DNA of 12,992 nucleotides, from the NCBI GenBank assembly GCA_958430865.1, contig CAUDNR010001990.1, forward strand, positions 78,722 through 91,713, written 5' to 3'. Position numbers and translations under genes: made by a program. Source of the DNA: Entrophospora sp. SA101 (taxonomy: Eukaryota; Glomeromycota; Glomeromycetes; Entrophosporales; Entrophosporaceae). Shown one piece after another: positions 1-7,625 of this stretch. Below the pieces are notes generated by a model that saw only the letters and a list, made by a program, of their open reading frames with translations, ran no database searches and had not been told where the DNA came from. Positions within the stretch are counted from its first letter, which is position 1; the number at the start of each line of letters is the position of its first letter.

Positions 1-106
1 TTATTTTTACATGGAATTCAGAGTTCTTTTATACATTTTGTTTAATTATAAGCAATTCCATCATTGATACCCTACTTCAAAATTGGTGTCAAATAATTTT
101 TATATA

Positions 107-150
107 TTCAAATATTGTAACACTTTTGAATATTGTAACTCTTTCAAATA
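107..150 (-). repeat. Left arm of an inverted 18-base repeat family
   Basis: The stretch reads as about two and a half copies of TTTTGAATATTGTAACAC, the exact reverse complement of GTGTTACAATATTCAAAA, which is tandemly repeated at 357-434. The two arrays therefore face each other across about 200 bp of AT-rich DNA with no reading frame. This geometry fits a small non-autonomous inverted-repeat element or a foldback structure. No target-site duplication was recognised, so a mobile origin is only an inference. Confidence 0.6.
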
Positions 151-356
151 TATGTGTAATAATTTACGTTATAATAATAATATGTAATGATTTTTATGGA
201 AACAAATTTATATATTTAATTACATGAAATGTTGTTACATTAATTAAAAAAATAAAGTATATATATATTAATATTATAATTACAATATTATAACATCTGA
301 AAGTGTTAATATTAATTTGAAAGTATTCAAAGGTGTTACGATATTCTAATTCAAAA

Positions 357-434
357 GTGTTACAATATTCAAAAGTGTTACAATATTTGAAAGTGTTACA
401 ATATTTGAAAGTGTTACAATATTTATATTCGAAA
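357..434 (+). repeat. Tandem array of an 18-base repeat
   Basis: Four adjacent copies of GTGTTACAATATTYRAAA start at 357, 375, 393 and 411; the last one degenerates into TTATATTCGAAA. Looser relatives (GTGTTAATATT, GTGTTACGATATT) extend the array leftwards to about 300. The array is the right-hand partner of the inverted copies at 107-150. It codes for nothing visible. Confidence 0.8.
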
Positions 435-869
435 GTATTATAATAAGAATCAAAATATCATTTCAAATATTCAAATATGGATAAGGGATAACAATTCACT
501 ACTGTTGCTGTTATAATGACATTGAATTTTATTTATTTACAAAAAACAGAGATGTTAAATTCACACAATCTATGAAAGGGATTTTTGCAAAAAAAATTGT
601 AAACCCATATTTTTGCACAATTCTAATTTCCTTATTATTTTTTTTATAATGTGTCTTTATCTCTGTATCTATCACATCACATTTTTTTATGTATAAAAAT
701 ATTTTAACAGCTAAAAACAACTTTGTTTATTATGTTTAAAAATTAATTAATGTCAAAAAATGATTGTGCGCAATTAGTGATTTTGTGTAATTGTTAATTT
801 AGTAATGATATTCAGCCCAATCAAAATTCTTTTTTACGTGATAAAATCAAAATGTGATTAACGCAAATC
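435..869. other. Intergenic AT-rich DNA, no gene seen
   Basis: No open frame with coding character was found on either strand. The longest open stretch, minus strand 529-720, has no ATG at its beginning and an Ile/Phe/Lys-rich composition expected from random AT-rich sequence. There is no tRNA-like A/B box pair and no clear tandem repeat. Confidence 0.6.
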
Positions 870-940
870 ATTACCAAATATGCAAATGTCCGCTATGCTA
901 TTTTTCTCACCATATGCGGACGATTTCCAAATTTGGTAAT
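870..940. repeat. Imperfect long hairpin with ATTACCAAAT ends
   Basis: The left arm begins ATTACCAAATATGCAAATG followed by TCCGC, and the right arm is CATATGCGGACG followed by ATTTCCAAATTTGGTAAT. The terminal ten bases are perfect inverted complements, the GTCCGC/GCGGAC cores pair too, and a loop of about 15 T-rich bases separates the arms. It may be the footprint of a small inverted-repeat element or a palindromic regulatory site; the sequence cannot decide between them. Confidence 0.65.
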
Positions 941-945
941 AATCC

Positions 946-953
946 TGACGTCA
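946..953. promoter_or_regulatory. TGACGTCA palindrome (CRE/bZIP-type site)
   Basis: A perfect TGACGTCA lies six bases beyond the hairpin. This octamer is the consensus site of CREB/ATF-type bZIP factors across fungi and animals. An eight-base match can arise by chance, and no intact gene starts close by, so a regulatory role is only a suggestion. Confidence 0.25.
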
Positions 954-1135
954 TACAAGTATTTCCGTAACAATGGGTCGGTCATGAGTGCCATTTTCCT
1001 TCTAAATTTCTTTGTGATTCTAGCAATAGTTCAATAATTTAATAATTAGCAATTAATTAAATAAATCTAAAAATCAAGGAATTTTATTTATATCTTTTAA
1101 TACTAATATCATTGGAATAGAGTCGTATACGCCTT

Positions 1136-1403
1136 TCAGTAAAACTTTTTTATGACAATATTTATGACTGCGCATCTTCCTTCAGCTAATAGTTTGATAT
1201 TACGAAATTTATCATATGGAACCCATTTAATATTGTTCCCATCCTTTCTTCAAATTATAAAGAAAATTCTGCCGATGGTATATTTCGTTGATTTTTTCAT
1301 TTTCTTCGTCATTTTCTTTAAATCCGTATTGCTTCGTTAATTGATCCAACTTTTCATTGTTGCTGTTGTCTTTGTTCACTTGACTTTTTTGATTTGTTGT
1401 ACT
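1136..1403 (-). pseudogene. Relic of a TKL-type protein kinase N-terminus
   Basis: Read on the minus strand, 1403 to 1227 is open and gives a Lys/Asn/Glu-rich leader containing QKSQVNKDNSNNEK, QYGFKENDEENEK and NFLYNLKKGWEQY, ending at a stop. In another frame, 1236 to 1139 gives NNIKWVPYDKFRNIKLLAEG, then a stop at 1136-1138. The phrase 'I-K-W-x-P-Y-x-K-F-x-N-I-x-x-x-A-E-G' is the usual entry into the kinase domain in the expanded TKL families of arbuscular mycorrhizal fungi, where GGFGxVY should follow. Here the glycine loop has decayed to GRCAVINIV and no catalytic lobe (VAIK lysine, HRD, DFG) follows. A possible acceptor (TGTAG) precedes the first block. It is a broken fragment, not a working kinase. 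The family assignment rests on recall of the phrase; the frame change may be a mutation or a lost intron. Confidence 0.6.
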
Positions 1404-2188
1404 ACATTTTAAAATATAAAATTTAGTGACATTTTATAAATTTTTTTTTTTTTGTTATTTTTGTTATTGGCATTAAATTACAAGCTACGACTCGAAAACT
1501 ATTCGCCAGTAAATACCCTATTCAGTTTGATCCTTCATAATCTATTTTTTTTATTGCTATCAATTAAATTCGCTCTCTCAAAAATTAATATTCATAGTAA
1601 TAGAATTTTTTTTTTTTTGTGATTCTGACTATTATAAGTCCTTTGATGATAATTACACTCTAATTCCTAAAAAACCAAGAAACTGGTTTGATGACCTAGA
1701 CCATCCTTTAAATATGGTATAATTTATTATTATGTAGGTTCTGCCCAATTAAAAAATCAAATAACATTATATTAATACGTCAATTTTTATTCACAAGGTT
1801 TTTCCGCCAAAGTATCATGTGTTAATAAATTTTAAAATTAACCAATTCAAGAAATTCCACTAACATTTTTTTAGTTATATAAAGTTTATTTTTGCAGATC
1901 TTAACCAATAGACCATAGAATAATTTATACCTGTTTTTTAAAAAAACTATAGACGCGGTTTTTTTTGTTTACTATCCGTTCAAAAATAAAAATAAAAATG
2001 CGAGCACAATTCTTATAACAATGATAGAACAACAATATGGTTTTTAACAGTTAGTCATGCGTTCTTAAATCTTCCCAGCAAATAAATATATTTAGTTTTT
2101 CTAAAACAATCAATTGAATGATATCAAGATAAATACAAGTTTCATTCTTATCTTGGGTTATTGAACGGGAGAGAGTTTGGTTTAATAA
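1404..2188. other. Mostly non-coding spacer with T-runs
   Basis: This stretch is rich in T and A homopolymers (for example near 1440 and 1606) and has stops in all frames except for the coding-like island at 1621-1722, listed separately. No promoter, RNA gene or transposon end could be recognised with confidence. Confidence 0.5.
1621..1722 (+). pseudogene. Coding-like island, unrecognised
   Basis: An open stretch of 33 codons ending in TAA reads DSDYYKSFDDNYTLIPKK then PRNWFDDLDHPLNMV. The mixed, hydrophilic composition (Trp, Pro, Asp, His) differs from the Phe/Ile/Lys noise of the surroundings. It has no ATG; the frame stays open upstream only through a poly-T tract, which would be normal just before a splice acceptor, although no AG is placed suitably. 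It could be a leftover exon of a decayed gene. No family was recognised. Confidence 0.3.
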
Positions 2189-2377
2189 AGTCTATTTTTC
2201 GCCGATGATCTTCTCTTTATTTGGAAAGAATGGGACGTTCCAGAAGTATTTAAAGGATCAATTAATTCTTTATTACCTTTTAACCAGATAGAATTGGTTT
2301 AAAAATGCAAATTCGTCCCGAAATACCATAAAATAGTAGTAAGTAAAAATCCTTTTGAAAATAATTGCCTGCATTAA
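2189..2377 (+). pseudogene. Coding-like island just upstream of the giant gene
   Basis: The frame from 2189 reads SLFFADDLLFIWKEWDVPEV and continues with FKGSINSLLPFNQIELV to a TAA at 2300-2302; past this stop the same frame goes on with KCKFVPKYHKIV to a TAA at 2375. A GTAAGT donor-like hexamer sits at 2339. The composition is protein-like. It could be an upstream exon of the giant gene, but the phase does not fit the acceptor before 2419 without a frameshift. It could also be a scrap of another gene; FADD resembles the reverse-transcriptase F/Y-x-D-D box but no other RT motif is present. Function unknown. Confidence 0.3.
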
Positions 2378-2418
2378 TATAAATTAGCGTGTTTAAAACG
2401 GGGATTTTACAAAAATAG

Positions 2419-3134
2419 GTAACTCGATCAATTCTCCAGTTTCGCCTGGACCAACTGTTGCTTCGAATGTGTCCAATGATGGTTACTCAATAGCAACCAG
2501 TTCTTCGTCTTCGTCTAATCAATATAATGACTCGTCTACTCCTTCCCAAACAACATATGATCATAATGTTGATAGTACTACTAATGAGGATTTGATTGAT
2601 TTTGACGCATTTGATTACTCCGTTGAAACAAATAATCAACCGACATCCTCTGCCGAAGAAAATACCGTTTCAGGAAACCCTAACAACGATATGGATACAA
2701 GCTTCTTCGATAATAGCAAGACAACATTTGGCAATTCGAAATCTGAAGGTTCGGATGAATTGTCTGATCCCCTTATCAAAAAAAAGTGCTGCTTCTAAAA
2801 ACCTTAGTTTTGAGAAAAATGAAACAAATTTTCATGAAAACAATACAAATTCGTCCACATCAAGAATTCCTGATACAGAAAGTTTGGTACTCGTGACCAA
2901 GCCCATTAAATCATCCACCAATAATAAGTCTAAAACTAGAACATCAGATGATGTGGTATCAGATAATCATAAAAAAATCAGCGAAAAAATTTTAGAAATA
3001 TTTTCAAAGCGTAAAGATTTATATACTATATAGTTCGAATAAGGATATTAAAGAGGGACAAGATCTTTTAGATTATATTCCGGGTTTGTATCTATTGTTA
3101 GATCTAAAAAAAGACGAAGGATCAAATGGTCTTG
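2419..3134 (+). CDS. Exon 1: Ser/Asn/Asp-rich N-terminal region (broken)
   Basis: The exon starts after an acceptor-like AAAAATAG and reads GNSINSPVSPGPTVASNVS, then a six-serine run, then acidic text with DLIDFDAFDY. The composition indicates a disordered tail. The frame breaks at the run of eight A (2778-2785): one frame ends in KKKCCF-stop at 2796, while the next carries on with KKSAASKNLSFEKNETNFHE. A second slip near 3024-3033 (a TATACTATATAG stretch) moves from ...SKRKDLYTI-stop to YSSNKDIKEGQDLLDYIPG, after which the text turns globular. The exon ends at donor GTATGT (3135). No ATG opens the frame: the first in-frame ATG is at 2691, and 2469 is a GTG, which is not a normal start in a fungus. 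An upstream first exon is therefore probably missing or unrecognised. Confidence 0.6.
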
Positions 3135-3214
3135 GTATGTATTTTGGTTATTCGTAGGAATTAATTAATAATGTGACTTGTGATATTTATTGATATAATT
3201 TTTTTTTTTTTTAG

Positions 3215-3851
3215 TTAACAAAATAATCATATCAAAGGAATCATTAGAAAAGCTTTGTAATGAATTGGTTCCCAAAATTTTTAAGTCTGTTTCAAACATT
3301 AATTATAAAAAACTGAATAAAGTCTCATTCAATCTTGTTGGCTGCTATGGGAACTCTGAATTGATTGCAAAGCTACTATTAATTAAAAAAATTATTAACC
3401 AAAAAGTGTAAGTTGAAATTAATTCTTCTTTCATCTATAATTTTTTATTATTCGTGATTAATAAATATATTTATATATTTTAGGTGTGATTTGCTTGTAT
3501 CTTCGAATAAAACTGGGAGTCCTTCTCTTCGTTCAGGAATCTACTTGTTGATTGTGAATGTTAATCTTGGTTTAGTAATTCATTGGCCTGAGTCTGGTTG
3601 TTATGAATAGAATGCATCTGATCAATTTAAAAAAAATATGGTTAATTTCCACAGGTAATAAAAAATTTTTATGTCTATTTATTTATATTCTATAATTAAT
3701 TTCTTAAAAAATTTAAAATTACATTTATTATAGGTATCTCACAAAGCTGACTGATCATCAGATATGTTTAATGAGAGCAGTGATTTAAAATGTTTTGAAT
3801 GGGAATTAAGAAATGATGGAGATGATGATGGCAATTATAGTGACAAAAATG

Positions 3852-3890
<39 letters not shown>

Positions 3891-3982
3891 ATGATGATGA
3901 TTATGATGATGCACTTTTTGAATTTGAAGTCAAAGAAAGTCAAGAAGAAAAAGAGAACTTCCAGTTACGTGAAGGCTTTAAG
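3215..3982 (+). CDS. Exons 2-4: unrecognised globular region plus poly-Asp tract (broken)
   Basis: Exon 2 (3215-3407) is fully open, with ESLEKLCNELVPKIFKSV and VSFNLVGCYGNSELIAKLLL, which look like an alpha/beta fold. Exon 3 (3484-3654) continues in phase with SSNKTGSPSLRSGIYLL and LGLVIHWPESGCYE, is cut by TAG at 3608-3610, and resumes in the same frame to NMVNFHR. Exon 4 (3734-3982) begins YLTKLTDHQICLM, then loses one base near 3760-3780 and continues in another frame with SSDLKCFEWELRNDGDDDGN, an Asp-rich tract, and ESQEEKENFQLREGFK. The donor of intron 4 is GTTAGA, the weakest of the set together with the GTGTGT of intron 16. I do not recognise the fold. The TAG stop would truncate any product long before the GTPase. 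Confidence 0.65.
3854..3911 (+). repeat. GAT trinucleotide microsatellite coding poly-Asp
   Basis: About twelve GAT codons run without interruption, then the tract continues with TAT-interrupted GAT groups. In the reading frame of exon 4 this gives a block of Asp with two Tyr. Such tracts change length easily; here it stays a multiple of three and does not break the frame. Confidence 0.9.
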
Positions 3983-4051
3983 GTTAGAAGGTTTTCTTTG
4001 TATTTATGAATTTATTTATTACATTAACTTATCATGTAATAAACATGTTAG

Positions 4052-4556
4052 GTCCAACTACCGAATTACATCCAACCAGACCTTAAGACCATTCATTATA
4101 ATGAAATTTCTATGAAACCTACTGGTATTATCACTATACTGTTTCAAATCTTTAAAATATCTCAATTCCATTCATTAGCTTACCTTTTTTATTTAAATAG
4201 TTGTTGAATCTGTGTCGCATCAAGCTTTCATCACTCAAAATATTATCAAATCATCCCCAATAATGAGAAGATGTTCAGCAAATTATTCAAATCTTATAAT
4301 AAAACTCCATTCAAAGAGCTCATTAAAGGATATTCCCTCAAGATTGAAAAAAACTCCATGGACATGACATTATTAAAAAAGTTTATTGAATTTTGCCTAG
4401 ATGATGAGAAGGAGCTATTATCATCTTATGAAGAATCCATATAAAAGCTGAAAAAGAAACAACTAGTAAGAAAAAAGAAAATATAAAAGATGAAATTAAA
4501 AGAGATGCAGAAATTATCACAAACATGGCATGGATGAAATTAAAAGAAACTTACAG
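4052..4556 (+). CDS. Exons 5-6: helical linker region (broken by two slips)
   Basis: Exon 5 (4052-4124) reads VQLPNYIQPDLKTIHYNEIS and joins exon 6 through an in-phase intron to give VVESVSHQAFITQNIIKSS. At the CCCC run (4255-4258) one base appears to be missing: the text jumps to NNEKMFSKLFKSYNKTPFKE, which continues through FIEFCLDDEKELLSSYEES. A second missing base near 4439-4444 moves from a TAA to the frame reading KAEKETTSKKKENIKDE and KRDAEIITNMAWMKLKETY, which runs to the GTATGA donor. The last part is rich in Lys and Glu and is probably a charged helix or coiled coil. No domain family was recognised. Confidence 0.6.
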
Positions 4557-4633
4557 GTATGAATCTTGCTTTAAAAAATTTTTTTTGTATAACTATTAAT
4601 CAGCTTTAACTTTTGATTTTATATTATATATAG

Positions 4634-5553
4634 CAAATTTGAAAAAACTATTAAAGATGATAATACAATACCCAAATTTGAATATTCAAGTAAGTTATAA
4701 CGTTTGAATTATTATTTATCATTTAAACATTGATATATTTTTTGATATTTATTAATTCTAAATAGAAATCAAAGAAATCCATGAGAAATATTCTGATATA
4801 AATAAAAAAATAGAGGAATCTATTGTAATAAAATCAAAACCCTGGAAATCTTTGAAAAAGAAACTTCAATTTTGTTCACTTATAACCATGGTAATGTTTA
4901 TTAAGCAGCAAAACAATAACTCTGATAATACTAATTCAAAAGACAGCACTGATTCAAAAGAAAATCCTGATTCAAAAATGGAAAGTTATGCTTCTGAATT
5001 TTTTTACAATATGTTTATTGATAGAGAAACAGATTTCACTAAATTAGCAAAGAAACATGTAGAAAAATCTGAAGGAATTTTTGCATCTATTTATTCATTC
5101 TTTACTGCTGGACCAAAACCTGAACCTCGTGTTATTGAAGAGAATATTCGAAAAGTGGAGCAAATGGTAAATCAAGTATCTGACTCTGAATTTGTCAATG
5201 AACTTTATAATTCTGAATTATTTAATATTTCACAAAAAATGAGGAATACAATCATTGGTTCTTTTCTTAATGCATTTAAAAAATGGAGGGAAACCTTTTC
5301 TGAGAATATCAAAAATATAGTACCAAAATATACAAATATTAGAACACATTATGAAGAAAAATTAAACAAGGAATTATCACAAAGAATTAAAGTAATAGAA
5401 AAACATGAATTCACAAGAATTTGCCTACTACTTGAAGAAAAATTTTCAGATGGGTAATTACATCACTTTCAAAATGACTTTTTATGCTATGAAAGTTTTT
5501 AATATCTTTATTTTTAAATTACAGATCAATTTTTAAAATTATAGAAGCTAAAG
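4634..5553 (+). CDS. Exons 7-9: intact charged helical segment, unrecognised
   Basis: Exon 7 (4634-4689), exon 8 (4766-5453) and the 29-nt exon 9 (5525-5553) join without a stop or frame change. The protein is Lys/Glu/Asn-rich, with an Asn/Ser/Asp-rich patch (NSKDSTDSKENPDSKMESY) and then likely helices such as VIEENIRKVEQMVNQVSDSE and HYEEKLNKELSQRIKVIEKH. There is no signal peptide or membrane segment. The TTG at 4852 and the ATG at 4888 lie inside exon 8, and the frame is open well upstream of both, so a separate gene starting there is unlikely. The function of this segment is unknown; it may be a spacer or oligomerisation region. Confidence 0.7.
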
Positions 5554-5624
5554 GTAATTCTAATTAAGCTATTAATCTTTTGTTGTTAATTGAAACTCAT
5601 TAACAAAAATTTACCTTTAATTAG

Positions 5625-6728
5625 AAACAACATATTATAGGGATTTAAAACTTACTTATGAAATTGAATCATTAAAACCTGATCAACTAAAGATTACATT
5701 ATATGAAACAGGCCTAGATGGATCTGAAAAATTAAATCTTCAAGGAAATGAGTTATATGTTCCAAAACCTCATCTTGACAGCAATAAGAATTCACATGCT
5801 TCCTTCAAAATAGATCCAGAAATATATGAACTCAGGTAATCAATTATCCAAAAATTTTGATAAAAATTACAGAATTAAACTAATAAAGCAATTTTTTTAG
5901 AAAAATATCCCAGTTTGAAAATGGAAAGCTCCTAATAATACTTCGGAATAAAAAATCAAATCAAATAGAAATTTTTTTCGAAAATTCTAATCATTTAAAA
6001 TCAACTTTTCAATTATCAAATTTAAAACCATTAAAAACTTTAAATCCTGATGGTGATTGTCTTTTTGCTATAAATGAGCCCAAAGGCTTAATTGGGATTT
6101 ATGTTGCTGAAAGAGGAGTGGTAAATTGATTTTTTTTGTATTTATCCATTATAATGATTAAATTGTAAGTAATATATATAACTTGTTATTATTTATTACA
6201 AAATTTAGCTAAATGTTTATGCATTTGATGAAAATCAAGCCAGTCTTTATAGTCGCAACCCCAATATTCAAATTCTACAATATTATAATAATTCAGCACC
6301 AGATATTAAATATTTTTTCTTCATAAAAAACACTGAAGAATTATGTTTTGTGGAAACAAATGGTAGAGCAAAAATTTATAATCTTATAACTGGTCAATTT
6401 CGTCCTGCAACATTACCAGATTCTACAAATATTTCAAGCACACCTGATGGTTCTTGTATTGTAGTATTTGTGAAAGAAAAATCAACAACATCATCTAGTA
6501 ATGACGAAAATGGCACAGGTGAAAAAAATGAAGAAGATGATGAAGACTCTCTCTCTCTCTCTGATGAAGATGAAGATGAAGAAGATGATAATTCCCAAAA
6601 AGATGTTGACAGTGATAATGAATGCCCAGAAGAGCAAAAACATTCAAAGAATAAAGATTTAACTCCAAATGATGTATTTAAAGCCTATGTTTATTTTTGT
6701 TCAAATATGGGAAACACTGCTAATAAGG
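5625..6728 (+). CDS. Exons 10-12: beta-propeller-like region with acidic insert
   Basis: The three exons (5625-5835, 5901-6120, 6209-6728) are open and in phase. They carry repeated strand-rich phrases of the type 'hydrophobic core, PDG or DGS turn, then I/V-Y': LNPDGDCLFAINEPKGLIGI, then GVLNVYAFDENQASLYSR, FFFIKNTEELCFVETNGRAK, and TPDGSCIVVFV. This pattern resembles blades of a WD40-like or quinoprotein-like propeller, usually a protein-protein interaction platform; the assignment is by eye and lacks the canonical GH...WD signature. An acidic, disordered insert follows (EEDDEDSLSLSDEDEDEEDD), then NDVFKAYVYFCSNMGNTANK. The region shows no lesion. Confidence 0.6.
6547..6562 (+). repeat. CT dinucleotide microsatellite inside the coding region
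   Basis: Eight CT units encode part of a Ser-Leu-Ser-Leu-Ser block in the acidic insert. A dinucleotide run in an exon is a frameshift hotspot; here the frame is still kept. Confidence 0.85.
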
Positions 6729-6819
6729 GTAAATTGAGCTGATTTATTTTTAAATGGATTTTTTTTTTATTAATTATTTGCATTTAATTTTTTTAATTTT
6801 TTTTCAATTCAAATAAAAG

Positions 6820-7622
6820 TTGTTGAACTACCTTCAAATATGGATTCATTAGAATTCTTTCAATTTTCAACTATAAATGATCGTCAAATGCACCTTACAA
6901 CAATTGATGTAGAAAATAATTTATTTCATTCATTAATTACAAAAATTACCCTTCAAAAAACCCAGTACCAATTTCAACAACGTAATCAAAAAAAACCAAT
7001 TGGTCAAATTAGATTGCTAAAAATTACCTCTGATAATGATAAAAATAAATTTTCAATCTTAAAAACCAATTTTAATCATAACATAAAGGAGGGAGAGTAC
7101 ATTGTCATTAAAGGACAAAAATTAAGTGTTGTTGATGTAATTTCAGATACCAAATTGAAAGTTGCAGGTGTATATCATACCTTATCACTTGACAATGATG
7201 ATGCATGGGTGGACTTTCAAACTGTGCCAAAGACAAAACTTAATGGTTTTATTGATGCATATAAATTAATGTTTGAAAAGTATCCAATTGAAAGTTGCAT
7301 AGATTCTGAGCAAAACAGGCCACTTAATTTGAAAATAGTTCTTGATATAAATGATGATGATGAATATGAAAATTATGATAGAAAGTTTGAAAAATATGTT
7401 ATTAGTATGTTCAATGAGTTAAAGAAGAAAACAAAAAAACCTGCATCTATTTTAAAGCATTTTAAAACCACCATTACAACATTTTCAGATCTAGACATTG
7501 AAGAAAATAATTTTATATCAAAACATTCAATTAAATATCAACTAGGAGAATGGATAATTCAACTTTCATGTTTAATACCCATCCAGATTGCAGTTGCTAA
7601 AAATAATCAATTTCAACCACTT
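6820..7622 (+). CDS. Exon 13, first part: unrecognised block before the GTPase
   Basis: The exon opens after acceptor AAAAG with VVELPSNMDSLEFFQFSTIN, which continues the strand-rich style of the previous exons. It then has a basic segment (NQKKPIGQIRLLKITSDNDK) and phrases such as GEYIVIKGQKLSVVDVISDT and SLDNDDAWVDFQTVPKTKLN. The later part is helical (RKFEKYVISMFNELKKKTKK, QLGEWIIQLSCLIPIQIAVA) and leads directly to the GTPase domain. The frame is clean until TGA at 7623-7625, which lies between FQPL and DGLASNDYEVDF. Because reading continues in the same frame, this is a simple nonsense change, plausibly CGA (Arg) to TGA. The ATG at 6840 could start a shorter product, but it lies inside the open exon. 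Confidence 0.65.
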
Positions 7623-7625
7623 TGA

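Noticed and set aside
529..720. Minus-strand open frame of 63 codons
   Set aside because: It does not begin with ATG, its composition is AT-driven (Ile, Phe, Lys), and it has no motif.
1152..1340. Plus-strand open frame of 62 codons with a hydrophobic end
   Set aside because: It is antisense to the kinase relic, whose minus-strand reading is far more protein-like.
1893..1920. Minus-strand TGGTCTATTGGTTAAGATC, similar to a tRNA A-box
   Set aside because: No B-box or cloverleaf follows, so it is neither a tRNA nor a recognisable SINE.
2469..2471. GTG as start codon of the large gene
   Set aside because: Fungal nuclear genes rarely start at GTG, and the frame is open upstream to an acceptor-like AG at 2418.
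2778..2785. Programmed ribosomal frameshifting at A8
   Set aside because: Seven other lesions, including plain stop codons, make random decay or sequencing error the simpler explanation.
3813..4115. Frame coding a run of Met residues
   Set aside because: It is the out-of-frame reading of the GAT microsatellite in exon 4.
4852..4890. Separate gene beginning at TTG 4852 or ATG 4888
   Set aside because: Both codons lie inside exon 8, whose frame is open and in phase with exon 7 upstream.
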